A stretch of 64,000 nt of DNA from Candidatus Limnocylindrales bacterium (lineage in GTDB: Bacteria; Desulfobacterota; Binatia; UBA1149; CAITLU01). Each line of letters begins with the position of its first letter. Position 1 is the first letter of the stretch. The notes under the pieces were generated by a model, which was not told where the DNA came from, did not search any database, and saw only the letters and a list, made by a program, of their open reading frames with translations. The DNA is taken from NCBI GenBank assembly GCA_035626395.1, contig DASPNR010000002.1, forward strand, positions 312,501 through 376,500. Reading direction: 5' to 3'. The position numbers and the translations under genes were made by a program. This document shows, piece after piece, positions 35,650 to 44,862 of the stretch.

Positions 35650-36723
35650 TCATTCCGTCAGCGCTTCGATGTCCGCCTGCAGCGAGGCGTCGTCTCCGCT
35701 CGGCTCGGGCTGGGTCTTCCAGCGCCGGTGCGCCCAGTTCCACTGCTCGGGATGCCGGCGCACGAAAGTCTCGATCAAACGCGTGTATCGCTGCGTCAGC
35801 TCACGCACCACTTTGGGCCTGTCTGCGGGCGCGGGCGCCGGCGAAGGCGGCCAGATCGGGCGGCCTGAGACGGGAATGGTGTGCTCGCCGTGCCAGGCGC
35901 CAAAGACCGGCAGGACCGGCGCACCGGTGGCCAGCGAGAGGCGCGCCAGCATGGTCGAGGTGCAGGCGGGCCGGCCGAACATGTCGACGAAGATCCCGTG
36001 GCCGGGCCGCTGGTTCTGATCCAGCGCCACCGCCACGCAGGTGCCGGTCTTGATCAGCCGCAGCGCCTCGCGCACGGAGGCGCCGCGGCCGATCGACGTG
36101 ACGTTCATGGCGCGGCGGTCGGCGATGACGAAGCGGTCGATCGGGTCGTTGTGGATGCTTCGGTGGAACACGGCCACCGGCCCGATGCGCACGCCCCAGG
36201 TGCGCGCCAACAGCTCGAAGTTGGCGGTGTGGGCGCTCAGGACCAGCAGCCCCTTGCCCGCCGCGCGCGCCTGCTCGGCCCGCTCGGCGACGCGCTGCCA
36301 CGGCGCCGCCGGCGTGGCGGCGACGAGGTCGCGGCCATGGATGATCTCGGCTGCGATGCGCCCCCAGTTCCGGAACGCCACGCGAGCCAGATGCTCCACG
36401 CTGGCTTCGTCCATTTCCGGGAACGCGATCGAGAGATTCTCGCGCACCACTTCGACGTGGCGCCGGTCGAAGCGTGCGAACAGGTCGGCCACGTTCTGCA
36501 GCGCCCCGCGCGCAGCGGCCGGCGAGACGCTCCCGAGCACCGCCCAAAGGCCGCGCAGACCGGCGTAGACGAAATAGTTGGCGGTGCGGGCGATCGCGCC
36601 GTCGCGTTGCGCCGCAGGCGCCGCCGGCAGACCGGCGGCCGGCGCGTGCACGGGCGGCAAAGCCGGACCCTGTTCTCCTGATTGAGCCACCTGACCTGCC
36701 CTGCTACTGGTTCCCGCCGTCAT
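35650..36723 (-). CDS. LpxL/HtrB-family lipid acyltransferase
   Basis: A 357-residue lysophospholipid/lipid A acyltransferase-type protein. The catalytic box is HTANFE (H-x4-E) in LVLSAHTANFELLARTWG near residue 165. GPVAVFHRSIHNDPIDRFV, GTCVAVALDQNQRPGHGIFVDMFGRPA and the C-terminal HPEQWNWAHRRWK are classic LpxL-like motifs. It would add a secondary acyl chain to lipid A or another glycolipid at the inner membrane. ATG 36723 overlaps the divergent mutase ATG on a shared CATG; GTG 36690 is an equally likely start and removes a low-complexity N-terminus. Confidence 0.88.
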   Translation of the reverse strand: MTAGTSSRAGQVAQSGEQGPALPPVHAPAAGLPAAPAAQRDGAIARTANYFVYAGLRGLWAVLGSVSPAAARGALQNVADLFARFDRRHVEVVRENLSIAFPEMDEASVEHLARVAFRNWGRIAAEIIHGRDLVAATPAAPWQRVAERAEQARAAGKGLLVLSAHTANFELLARTWGVRIGPVAVFHRSIHNDPIDRFVIADRRAMNVTSIGRGASVREALRLIKTGTCVAVALDQNQRPGHGIFVDMFGRPACTSTMLARLSLATGAPVLPVFGAWHGEHTIPVSGRPIWPPSPAPAPADRPKVVRELTQRYTRLIETFVRRHPEQWNWAHRRWKTQPEPSGDDASLQADIEALTE

Positions 36724-38707
36724 GGAAAAGCGCGATCAGGCCCCGAAGAAAGACGCTCCCTGGATCATTCGCACCTACTCGGGCTACAGCTCGGCCAGGC
36801 TCTCCAACGAGCTCTACCGCAGCAACCTCGCCAAGGGTCAGACCGGCCTGTCGGTGGCCTTCGATCTGCCCACGCAGACCGGTTACGACAGCGACCATCC
36901 GCTCGCGCGCGGCGAGGTCGGAAAGGTAGGCGTGCCGATCTGCGGCATCGCGGACATGGAGACGCTGTTCGAGGGGATTCCCCTCGACCGCATGAACACC
37001 TCCATGACGATCAATGCGACGGGCGCCTGGCTGCTCTCGCTCTACATCGCGGTGGCCGAGAAGCAGGGGGTCAAGCCCGCCCAGCTCTCCGGCACCATCC
37101 AGAACGATCTGATCAAGGAATACCTTTCGCGCGGCACGTACGTCTTTCCGCCCGAACCCTCGATGCGGCTGACCACCGACATCATCACCTACACCGTGCG
37201 CGAGATTCCCAAGTGGAACCCCATCAACATCTGCAGCTATCACCTGCAGGAAGCGGGCGCGACGCCGGTCGAGGAGCTGGCGTTCACACTCGCCAACGCG
37301 CAGGCCGTGCTCGACTCCGTGCGCGCACGCGGCGTTGCCGGCGAGGACATGGGACAGGTGTTCGCGCGCATCTCCTTCTTCGTCAACGCGTCCATCCGCT
37401 TCGTCGAGGAAGTCTGCAAGATGCGCGCGTTCACGCAGATGTGGGACGAGATGGGCGCGCAGCGCTACGGCGTCACCGACGCCAAGCAGCGCCGCTTCCG
37501 CTACGGCGTGCAGGTGAATTCCCTCGGGCTGACCGAGCAGCAGCCCGAAAACAATGCCATCCGCATCGCGCTCGAGATGCTCGGCGTGGTGCTCTCGCGC
37601 GACGCTCGCGCGCGCTCCATCCAGCTGCCGGCTTGGAACGAGGCGCTCGGCCTTCCGCGGCCGTGGGATCAGCAGTGGTCGCTGCGCACCCAGCAGATCA
37701 TGGCTTATGAGACCGACCTGCTGGAGTACCCGGACATCTTCAACGGCTCCAAGGTCATCGAGGCGCGCGTGCGCGAGCTGATCGAGGAAGCGCGCGCGGA
37801 GATGGCCAGGATCGACGAGCTCGGCGGCGCCGTGGCGGCCGTCGAGTCGAGCTACATGAAGCAGCGCCTGGTCGAATCCAATGCGCGCCGCGTGCGGCGC
37901 ATCGAAGCCGGCGAGCAGAAGGTGGTCGGCGTCAACTGCTTCACCGAAACCGTGCCCTCGCCTCTGATGGCGGATGCCGAAGGCGCCATCATCAAGGTGG
38001 ATCCCAAGGGTGAGGCCGAGCAGATCGAGCGCCTGCAGGCGTTCCGCAGCTCGCGCAACAAGGCCGAGGTCGACGCCGCCGTGCGCGGCCTGCGCGACGC
38101 GGCCATCGGTGGCGACAACATCATGAACGCCTCCATCCGCTGCGCGCTGGCTGGCGTCACCACCGGCGAGTGGTCGGATACGCTGCGCGAGATCTTCGGC
38201 GAGTACCGCGCCCCGACCGGCGTCTCGGGCCAGGCCGCGCCTGCCAGCGAAGACCTCGAGGGCGTGCGCGGCCGCGTAGCCGCCCTGACGCAGCGGCTCG
38301 GGCACGTGCCGCGGCTGCTGGTGGGAAAGCCCGGGCTGGACGGCCACAGCAACGGCGCCGAGCAGATCGCGGTGCGCGCACGCGACGCCGGGTTCGACGT
38401 CATCTACCAGGGCATCCGCATGACGGTCGAAGAGATCGTGGCCACGGCCCAGGAAGAGGACGTCGATGCCATCGGGCTGTCGATCCTGTCGGGCTCGCAC
38501 ATGTCGCTGGTGCCCGAGACGCTCTCGCAGCTGGCCAAGGCCGGCATGGGCGACGTGCCGCTGATCATCGGCGGCATCATTCCCGAAGACGATGCGCGCG
38601 AGCTGCGAAAGAGCGGAGTGGCCGGCGTCTACACGCCGAAGAACTTCGAGCTGACCCGCATCATGAGCGACATCCTCGAGATCCTGGAGCAGAAGCAGGC
38701 GGCATAG
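36722..38707 (+). CDS. MeaA-type (ethylmalonyl-/methylmalonyl-CoA) B12-dependent mutase
   Basis: A 661-residue adenosylcobalamin-dependent acyl-CoA mutase with catalytic and B12 domains in one chain. RTYSGYSSARLSNELYRSN, LARGEVGKVGVPI, NICSYHLQEAGATPVEEL and QQPENNAIRIALEML belong to the mutase barrel. The C-terminal B12-binding domain (about 530-655) has LDGHSNGAEQIAVRARDAGFDV, the DxHxxG base-off motif, and GLSILSGSH. The motif wording is nearer MeaA/ethylmalonyl-CoA mutase than methylmalonyl-CoA mutase, but this needs a tree. No crotonyl-CoA carboxylase/reductase, epimerase or MeaB GTPase is nearby. No Shine-Dalgarno is obvious. Confidence 0.88.
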   Translation: MEKRDQAPKKDAPWIIRTYSGYSSARLSNELYRSNLAKGQTGLSVAFDLPTQTGYDSDHPLARGEVGKVGVPICGIADMETLFEGIPLDRMNTSMTINATGAWLLSLYIAVAEKQGVKPAQLSGTIQNDLIKEYLSRGTYVFPPEPSMRLTTDIITYTVREIPKWNPINICSYHLQEAGATPVEELAFTLANAQAVLDSVRARGVAGEDMGQVFARISFFVNASIRFVEEVCKMRAFTQMWDEMGAQRYGVTDAKQRRFRYGVQVNSLGLTEQQPENNAIRIALEMLGVVLSRDARARSIQLPAWNEALGLPRPWDQQWSLRTQQIMAYETDLLEYPDIFNGSKVIEARVRELIEEARAEMARIDELGGAVAAVESSYMKQRLVESNARRVRRIEAGEQKVVGVNCFTETVPSPLMADAEGAIIKVDPKGEAEQIERLQAFRSSRNKAEVDAAVRGLRDAAIGGDNIMNASIRCALAGVTTGEWSDTLREIFGEYRAPTGVSGQAAPASEDLEGVRGRVAALTQRLGHVPRLLVGKPGLDGHSNGAEQIAVRARDAGFDVIYQGIRMTVEEIVATAQEEDVDAIGLSILSGSHMSLVPETLSQLAKAGMGDVPLIIGGIIPEDDARELRKSGVAGVYTPKNFELTRIMSDILEILEQKQAA

Positions 38708-38888
38708 GCGGCGCCGCCGACGGCGACGCAACCTCCGGGATGCGATCGCCGAGGCCGGAATTGCGCCACGTCCGATCCCGGATCGTCCGTGCGCCGGTGC
38801 TGCAAAGCAGCTCGCCGGCGCGCGTGTCATCACAGTCACAGGCCATTTCAGCCTTGACCGCTCCAGTACGGCAGTGATTGGATGCCAC

Positions 38889-40316
38889 ATGCCATCCTTG
38901 CCCGCTGCCCTCCTCCTCGTCCTTGGCCTGTGGTTCGTGTCAGCCTGCGACGACGGCGGAGGATCGGCGCCGGCCTTGCGCTTCCTTGGTGTTGCCGACG
39001 ATGCAGGCTGCGAGCGCCTGCGCATCGAGATAGACCGAGAGGAGGCCGGTGCCGCGTCGGGCCAGGCTGCCTCTGCAGAAGCCGTGTCCTGCACGCTGAC
39101 TGCGACCGCGCAGGCTGCCGGCTGCACGCTGACACACCAGCGAGCCGAGATGGACGTAATCGTCGCGATCATCGAAGGCTGCGACGTCGGCGGCGATGCC
39201 CTGCTGGCGTGCTCGTTCGCTGGCGAGGCTCCGGCGGCCAGCGCGCTGGAGCAGGCGACGACGACGGTGTGCGCCTGCCCCTGCGACGAAAGCTGCGAGG
39301 CCGCGCCATCGGTGTGCGCAGGCGAAACGCTCGACCTCCTCTGCCCCTCCGCGCAGGCAACGACCGTGACCGCGGGCGCCAGGGCCGCGCAAGACAGCCG
39401 CGGCACGGCCAGTGGCGTCGATCCGCCGACGCGATGCGAGGTCGTCTTCTCGGTGACATCCGGCGAAGAGATCGGCGCGCTGCAGGTCGAAGTGAACTCG
39501 ACCGACCCGGGCGTGCAGTTTCGCGGCACTGGCCCGTCGGTGGAGTGCGTGGGGCTCGCGCAGGGCGGAATCACGTCGTTCAACGAGCTGGGCCAGTCCC
39601 TTTATTACGGAGTGATCTCGCTCAACGGCATTCAAGGGCCGGCCGATCTCTTCCAATGCATGGTGGAAGGAACGGGCTCCCGTGACGCGGACGACTTCGA
39701 CGTCTTCGTGATCGAGGTCGTCGATGCGACCGATCCTTCGTTGCGGCCCATTTCCCCGACCGTCGAGCACACGGGCACGCGTGACTGCCATCCGCTGACG
39801 CCGCCGACGACCATCGGCTGCGATGTTGCCGCGTGCTCGAGCACGACCAGCTCGAGCACGTTGACGACCTTGTGCCCTGACTGCACGACGACCACGACGA
39901 TCCCGTGCGTGGATTGCCCGAGCACGTCCTCGACCGTCACCTCGACCTCGACCCCCACCAGCAGCACCACGAATACCTCGAGCACCACGTCGACGGTGCC
40001 TGCTGCTGCAACATTGCGGATTTCTGTCAGCAGCGAAGCAGCATTGAGTGCCGCCACCGTTGACGCCCGCGTGTCCAATACGAACCTGACCTCCTGCGAG
40101 GTCCTGATCGGCGCGAGCGCGGTCAGCCACGACCAGGACGATCTGTCCGCATGCCTGTACTTCGATTCGCCGCTGGCCGCCGGCACGCACGCCGTCATCG
40201 AGTGCAGCCTGAGCAATGTCGACGGCGCCGAGGTCAGCGCCGGCATCGTCCGGGCGCTCAACGAGCGACTGGAGACGGTCGAGGACGCCGAGGTCGACGT
40301 CCAGATCTTCGACTAG
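38889..40316 (+). CDS. Cys- and Thr-rich secreted lipoprotein, unknown family
   Basis: A 475-residue predicted lipoprotein (hydrophobic helix then FVSAC near residue 20). The N-terminal half is Cys-rich (about 20 Cys, including VCACPCDESCEAAPSVC). A beta-rich region follows (RCEVVFSVTSGEEIGALQVEVNST), then a Thr/Ser-rich stalk (about residues 315-375; repeated TTTTTIP, STSSTVTSTSTP, SSTTSTVP). The C-terminal segment is another beta domain (LTSCEVLIGASAVSHDQDD). It resembles cell-surface stalk proteins, but I cannot name a family. GTG 38874 is an alternative start. It stands 180 bases after the mutase. Confidence 0.7.
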   Translation: MPSLPAALLLVLGLWFVSACDDGGGSAPALRFLGVADDAGCERLRIEIDREEAGAASGQAASAEAVSCTLTATAQAAGCTLTHQRAEMDVIVAIIEGCDVGGDALLACSFAGEAPAASALEQATTTVCACPCDESCEAAPSVCAGETLDLLCPSAQATTVTAGARAAQDSRGTASGVDPPTRCEVVFSVTSGEEIGALQVEVNSTDPGVQFRGTGPSVECVGLAQGGITSFNELGQSLYYGVISLNGIQGPADLFQCMVEGTGSRDADDFDVFVIEVVDATDPSLRPISPTVEHTGTRDCHPLTPPTTIGCDVAACSSTTSSSTLTTLCPDCTTTTTIPCVDCPSTSSTVTSTSTPTSSTTNTSSTTSTVPAAATLRISVSSEAALSAATVDARVSNTNLTSCEVLIGASAVSHDQDDLSACLYFDSPLAAGTHAVIECSLSNVDGAEVSAGIVRALNERLETVEDAEVDVQIFD

Positions 40317-40388
40317 GAGCGTGGCGGTGCCTAGGGGCCGCGCCGTCGCGGCCGCTTGCGCATCGCTCCTCCCGGTGTAGCAGGAGCC

Positions 40389-41549
40389 ATGAGCAACCCG
40401 TCCTCCGACTGGCGCACCATCGATCAGACTATCAAGGCCGCAGCCGATTCGGGCGCCGTTCCCGGCGCGGTGGCGATCATCATCGGACGCGACGGCGTCC
40501 TGCACGAGGCCGCCGCCGGAACACCGCACGGCACCGGCACGATGTTCCGCATCGCATCGATGACGAAGGCGGTCACGAGTGTGGCCGCTCTGCAGCTCGT
40601 CGAGCAGGGCCGGCTCTCCCTCGATGCGGCGGTGGCGAGCATCGTGCCCGAGTTCGGCGAGCTGCAGGTGCTCGAAGGTTTCGACGGCAATCGCCCGCGC
40701 CTGCGGCCGCCTGCGCGTCAGGCGACGATCCGCCAGCTCATGACGCACACCGCCGGGCACGGCTACTGGTTCAGCAACGCCGACCTGCTGCGCTACCACG
40801 ACCTCACCGACACGCCCACCGTCATCACGGGCCGGAAGATCTCCATCCGCACGCCGCTCGTCAGCGATCCGGGCACGCGCTGGGAATACGGCGTCAACAC
40901 CGACTGGCTCGGCCTGGTGGTGGAATGCGTGAGCGGCAAGACGCTCGACCGCTACTTCGCGTCGCACATCTTCGAGCCCCTTGGCATGAAGGAAGCCTCC
41001 TTCACGCCGACGCAGGAGCAGCGCTCACGGATGATGCCCGTGCATCAGCGCGTGGGAGCGCAACTCGAGCTCAATGGCTTCGAGTTCGAAGGCCGGCCCG
41101 AGTTCTGGGCCGGCGGCCACGGCGTCTACGCGACCGCGGGGGACTTCGGCCGCTTCCTTCGCGCCCTGCTGCGAGGCGGCGAGCTCGACGGCGCGCGCAT
41201 CCTGCAGCAAGACACCAGCGACCTCATGTTCAGCGATCAGCTCTCGGGCATCGCGCTGCCCGAGCAGATGAAGTCGGCCGTGCCCGAGCTGACCAACGAC
41301 GTCGCCACGCCGCCCGTGCGGCAGACCTGGGGCCTTGGCCTGCACGTCGTGCTCGAGGATCTGCCCGGCATGCGGCGCGCGGGCACCGGCGACTGGGCGG
41401 GTCTCTTCAACTCCTACTACTGGATCGATCGCACCAGCGGCATGGCCGGAGCGTTTTTCACGCAGATCCTGCCCTTCTTCGACCTCGGCGCCGTGCAGAC
41501 CGCGATGAGCGTGGAGGCGGCGGCCTACGCGCAGCTCGGCATCGTCTGA
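40389..41549 (+). CDS. Serine hydrolase of the beta-lactamase (class C/EstB) family
   Basis: A 386-residue serine hydrolase. The Ser-x-x-Lys nucleophile motif is SMTK (about residue 58), the Tyr motif region is YGVNTDW, and a later HGVYATAGDFGRFLRALL segment matches EstB/PBP4*-type esterases. No signal peptide is visible, so it is probably a cytoplasmic esterase or lactamase-like hydrolase rather than a resistance enzyme. AGGAG precedes ATG 40389 closely; an upstream start at 40356 adds 11 residues. Confidence 0.87.
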   Translation: MSNPSSDWRTIDQTIKAAADSGAVPGAVAIIIGRDGVLHEAAAGTPHGTGTMFRIASMTKAVTSVAALQLVEQGRLSLDAAVASIVPEFGELQVLEGFDGNRPRLRPPARQATIRQLMTHTAGHGYWFSNADLLRYHDLTDTPTVITGRKISIRTPLVSDPGTRWEYGVNTDWLGLVVECVSGKTLDRYFASHIFEPLGMKEASFTPTQEQRSRMMPVHQRVGAQLELNGFEFEGRPEFWAGGHGVYATAGDFGRFLRALLRGGELDGARILQQDTSDLMFSDQLSGIALPEQMKSAVPELTNDVATPPVRQTWGLGLHVVLEDLPGMRRAGTGDWAGLFNSYYWIDRTSGMAGAFFTQILPFFDLGAVQTAMSVEAAAYAQLGIV

Positions 41550-41602
41550 GCAGGCCACTGCCGTTGCCCGTTCCGGCGGGAGCCGGGAAGAGGGACGCCG
41601 GC

Positions 41603-42637
41603 CTATCTTGGCGGGCGGAGGTTGGTGCGGCCGCCCTGTCGCGTGCTGACCGCGCCCTTGGCGTTGTCCTCGACGACGACGCCGCTGACCTGCACGTTGG
41701 CATCACCCGAGGCCACGATGCCGAAGCCGCCGTTGGAGGCCACGCTTCCGCCGCGCAGCTCGGCCATCGATCCGTCGATGGCGACGACACCCGAGTCCCC
41801 ATTGGCATCGATGTGGGTGTCGGTCAGGACGGCCTTGGCCGCCAGCGACAGCCGCAGGCCGTCGCCGTTGGGCACCTTCTCGGCGAACTCCTCCCCGGTC
41901 CCGTTGGCCACGATCAGATTGCCCGTGCCGGTTATGCGTGCGTCACCCGCGCCCAGTCCCTTGTCGAAACTTCCGGCGATGATGCTGCGCTCCAGGCGCA
42001 CGTGACTGTTCTTGGTGACGGTCACGCCATCACGGTTGGCGACCACCACGCTGTCCCGCAACGTCGCTTCGGCGTGGTCGAATACCAGCAGCCCCTTGCC
42101 CTTGGTGCGAAAGCCGTTGCCCATGAGGAGGCAGCGATCCACGAGCACCGGCCCGGCGGCGGCCGAAACCCCGACGCCGTCATCGAGATTGTCGAGCGCG
42201 ACGACGTCCCGGATCGTGACGTGGTTCGCCTTGGCGCCTCGCACGGAGACACCGTCGAAGGTGAAGCCGGCCGCCGTCAGATTGCGCACCGTCACGTGCG
42301 CGGCGGTGATGGCCAGGCCATCGCAGCCGGCCTTACCGCCGGGCCGCACGCAGCCGGGACCTTCGCGAATGGTCGCGCCGCCGCCGTCGATCACCGTGCC
42401 GTCGGCCGTGATCTCGGGCAGCGCGCTCTCGACGATGATCGCGTCAGCGGCGTCGATGGCGATCGAGATCGTCGCAGGCTCTTCGGCCAGGTTGGCTTCC
42501 TCGATGGCTGCGCGAAGCGAGCCGGCGCCCGAATCCGCCGCCGACGTCACCCGCAGCGTCTCGCCACTCGATGGCGCGGCCGCCAGCACGCATGCACACG
42601 CAGCCGCGGCCGCGATTGCCCGCGGCAATCTTCTCAT
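41603..42637 (-). CDS. Secreted right-handed beta-helix protein
   Basis: A 344-residue protein with a signal peptide (VLAAAPSSG, about residue 24) and a parallel beta-helix built of about 22-residue rungs (for example VTIRDVVALDNLDDGVGVSAAAG, GLLVFDHAEATLRDSVVVANRDGV). These are typical of PbH1 repeats in polysaccharide lyases and right-handed beta-helix surface proteins. An early ADSGAGSLRAAIEEAN is the frequent CSLREAI-type start motif of such secreted proteins. No catalytic residues can be assigned. The ATG at 42637 overlaps the SDR stop. Confidence 0.8.
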   Translation of the reverse strand: MRRLPRAIAAAAACACVLAAAPSSGETLRVTSAADSGAGSLRAAIEEANLAEEPATISIAIDAADAIIVESALPEITADGTVIDGGGATIREGPGCVRPGGKAGCDGLAITAAHVTVRNLTAAGFTFDGVSVRGAKANHVTIRDVVALDNLDDGVGVSAAAGPVLVDRCLLMGNGFRTKGKGLLVFDHAEATLRDSVVVANRDGVTVTKNSHVRLERSIIAGSFDKGLGAGDARITGTGNLIVANGTGEEFAEKVPNGDGLRLSLAAKAVLTDTHIDANGDSGVVAIDGSMAELRGGSVASNGGFGIVASGDANVQVSGVVVEDNAKGAVSTRQGGRTNLRPPR

Positions 42638-43458
42638 TGCGACATGTAGATGCCGCCGTTGGGCGACAGGACCTGACCGGTGACGAACGTCGAGTCGGGG
42701 CCGGCAAGGAACAGCGCGGCGGCTGCGATCTCCTCGGGCCTGCCCAGCCGCTGCAGCGGGGTCTGCATGGCGATGAAGCGCTTCTGCTGCTCCTGCAGCG
42801 GATCCAGGAGCGGCGTCTCGATGTACCCGGGCGCGATCGCGTTGATCAGGACGCCGTAGCTGGCGGCCTCGCGAGCCGTCGCGCGCGTGAACGCCAAGAT
42901 CGCACCCTTGGCGGCGCAGTAATCCGGTGCACCCTGCAGCGAAGCGGTCCCCATGATCGAGCCCATGTTGATGATGCGCCCGCCCTGCCCCCGCCGCCTC
43001 ATGCGCGGCAGCGCCTCGCGCGTGCAGTAGAACGTGCCGTACAGATGGATCCTGAGCATCCGGTCGAACATCTCGTCGGTGATGCGATCGACGCAATCCA
43101 GATGCGTGCTGATCGTGCCCGTCGACATCAGCTCCATGACCTGCGCCTGCGACTGCTCCTGCATGGTCTGGATGTAGTCGGGATCGGTGTGGATGATGCC
43201 GGCATTGTTCACCAGGATGTCGACGTCGCCGACCTTCTCGTCGAAGGCGGCGAACGCATCGCGCACCGAAGCCGAGCTCGCAACGTCGCACCGCAGCGCA
43301 ACCGCGTCCGGGCACTGCGCGGCCACGGCGGTTGCGGCGGCCAGATCGATGTCGGTGACGCACACCCGCGCCCCTTCGCCGGCGAACGATCGGGCGATGG
43401 CCGCGCCGAGACCCGATCCGCCGCCGGTGATGAATGCGTTCTTCCCCGCCAGCTTCAT
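42634..43458 (-). CDS. Short-chain dehydrogenase/reductase
   Basis: A 274-residue classical SDR: TGGGSGLGAAIA (about residue 12) is the nucleotide motif, VNNAGI follows, and the catalytic set is Ser (NMGSIMG), Tyr-Lys (YCAAKGA). An insertion around MQEQSQAQVMELMSTGTIST is longer than usual. ATG 43458 overlaps the preceding PPOX stop (TGATG); GTG 43461 is an alternative. The substrate is unknown. Confidence 0.9.
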   Translation of the reverse strand: MKLAGKNAFITGGGSGLGAAIARSFAGEGARVCVTDIDLAAATAVAAQCPDAVALRCDVASSASVRDAFAAFDEKVGDVDILVNNAGIIHTDPDYIQTMQEQSQAQVMELMSTGTISTHLDCVDRITDEMFDRMLRIHLYGTFYCTREALPRMRRRGQGGRIINMGSIMGTASLQGAPDYCAAKGAILAFTRATAREAASYGVLINAIAPGYIETPLLDPLQEQQKRFIAMQTPLQRLGRPEEIAAAALFLAGPDSTFVTGQVLSPNGGIYMSQ

Positions 43459-43886
43459 CACACCAGGCTCTTGGCGTAGTCCCAGGTGAAGCGGCTCGTG
43501 ATCGTCATCTCCAGCAGCACGGTGCTGTCGAAGCCGTCGGCGGTCATTTCCAGGTATGCATCGCCCATGTCGGCGCCCAGATAGTGGTGGGCGGTGCTTC
43601 GGCGGATGCCGTCATCGGGCGGCAGCATGCGCACGGTTCCATGCAGGATGGCACCCTTGTACGGCGCCACCCGCGTATCCAGCGTCAGGGAGACGTGGGG
43701 ATTGGCCGCCACGTTGCGCGCCTTCTTGGAGGTACCGTCGACGTGGATGTAGATCTTCTCGTCGTTGTACTCGAACCACACCGGCGAGCCCTCGGGCCGC
43801 CCCTGCGCATCCACCGTGCACAGCACGCCGATCTCCGGCAGGGAGAGGAACTCGCGCAACTCGCTAGCGGTCAGTTTTCCTGGCAT
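43458..43886 (-). CDS. PPOX/pyridoxamine 5'-phosphate oxidase-like flavin-binding protein
   Basis: A 142-residue split-barrel protein of the PPOX class (LPEIGVLCTVDAQGRPEGSPVWFEYNDEKIYIHVDG, KKARNVAANPHVSLTLD). Such proteins bind FMN or F420 and reduce varied substrates; this one lacks obvious PLP-oxidase specifics. GGAGG lies five bases before ATG 43886, and the gene heads the unit PPOX-SDR-beta-helix. Confidence 0.84.
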   Translation of the reverse strand: MPGKLTASELREFLSLPEIGVLCTVDAQGRPEGSPVWFEYNDEKIYIHVDGTSKKARNVAANPHVSLTLDTRVAPYKGAILHGTVRMLPPDDGIRRSTAHHYLGADMGDAYLEMTADGFDSTVLLEMTITSRFTWDYAKSLV

Positions 43887-43940
43887 CTGGACCTCCGCGG
43901 CCGACTGTAGGAACGGGAGGCACGCAAGACAAGGCGTGCG

Positions 43941-44777
43941 TCAGGCGGCAGCGCTCCCGTTCCCCGCGTGGCGCATCACGACCACGGTGATGTTGTCGCG
44001 CCCGCCAGCCGAGTTGGCGGCGTGGATGAGCCAGGTGGCGGCCTCCGCCGCCGAGCCGGCGTGCGCGAGCAGCCTCGCCATGCCTTCCTCGTCGACCGCC
44101 TCCCACAGACCATCGCTGCATAGGACCACCACGTCGCCGTCCTCGAGCCCGACCGTGTCGACGTCCACATTGTAGCCTTCGGGAATGCCCAGCACCTCGG
44201 TGACGATGTTGCGGTCGGGCCGGTGGCGCACGGCCTCGCGGGTGAGGACACCTTCGCGCACGAGCGTGCCCAGCCGCGAATGGTCGACGGTGACGAAGGC
44301 GGCGCGGCCCTGGCGCCAGACATAGCCGCGCACGTCGCCGACATGGGCGATCACGGCGACATGGTCTTGGATGGCCGCGCCGATCAGTGTCGTGGCCATC
44401 GTCAGCTCCGCGGCTGCCGGCCGCGGCTGCGCAAGAACCCTTTCCTGCGCAGCGGCGAACGCGTCGCCGAGATCGGTGCCGAGCTGCCGCGCCACCGTTT
44501 GCGGCCGCGAGGGAACGGCCGGCGCGCTCGAGCGCGCATCGAAGCGGCTCTCCAGCAACTGCGCCGCCGCCACGACGGCGACGCGGCTGGCGATGTGTCC
44601 ATCGGGCAGGCCGCCGAGCCCATCGGCCACCAGCGCGAAGCGCTCGCGCCGGTCCACCCAATAGGCATCCTCGTTGCGACGGCGCACGCGGCCCACGTCG
44701 GTCGCGCCTGCGGCCGCGTCGCTGCAGCGGGTCAGTGCCGCCCGGACGCGAGCTTCGTCATCGAGGAGATCAGCCAT
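43941..44777 (-). CDS. PP2C-type protein serine/threonine phosphatase
   Basis: A 278-residue PPM phosphatase. The metal-binding motifs are RRRNEDAYWVD (about residue 33), VADGLGGLPDGHIAS, VAVIAHVGDVRGYVW, LCSDGLWEAV and GGRDNITVVVM, all intact. It dephosphorylates Ser/Thr phosphoproteins, usually opposing an Hanks-type kinase, none of which is in the window. The ATG at 44777 faces the methyltransferase gene across an 85-base divergent gap. Confidence 0.93.
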   Translation of the reverse strand: MADLLDDEARVRAALTRCSDAAAGATDVGRVRRRNEDAYWVDRRERFALVADGLGGLPDGHIASRVAVVAAAQLLESRFDARSSAPAVPSRPQTVARQLGTDLGDAFAAAQERVLAQPRPAAAELTMATTLIGAAIQDHVAVIAHVGDVRGYVWRQGRAAFVTVDHSRLGTLVREGVLTREAVRHRPDRNIVTEVLGIPEGYNVDVDTVGLEDGDVVVLCSDGLWEAVDEEGMARLLAHAGSAAEAATWLIHAANSAGGRDNITVVVMRHAGNGSAAA

Positions 44778-44862
44778 CGTTGAAGGTTAGCCTCTTCAGA
44801 ACGGGCGAGGTACGGTCAGCGTCCTTTGTCCCAGAATCCATGACCCTGTCGAGGATCGACTC

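Noticed and set aside
36704..39583. Long open minus-strand frame of 959 codons antisense to the mutase
   Set aside because: The mutase has clear conserved motifs along the whole length; the opposite frame has only low-complexity Arg/Ala/His sequence.
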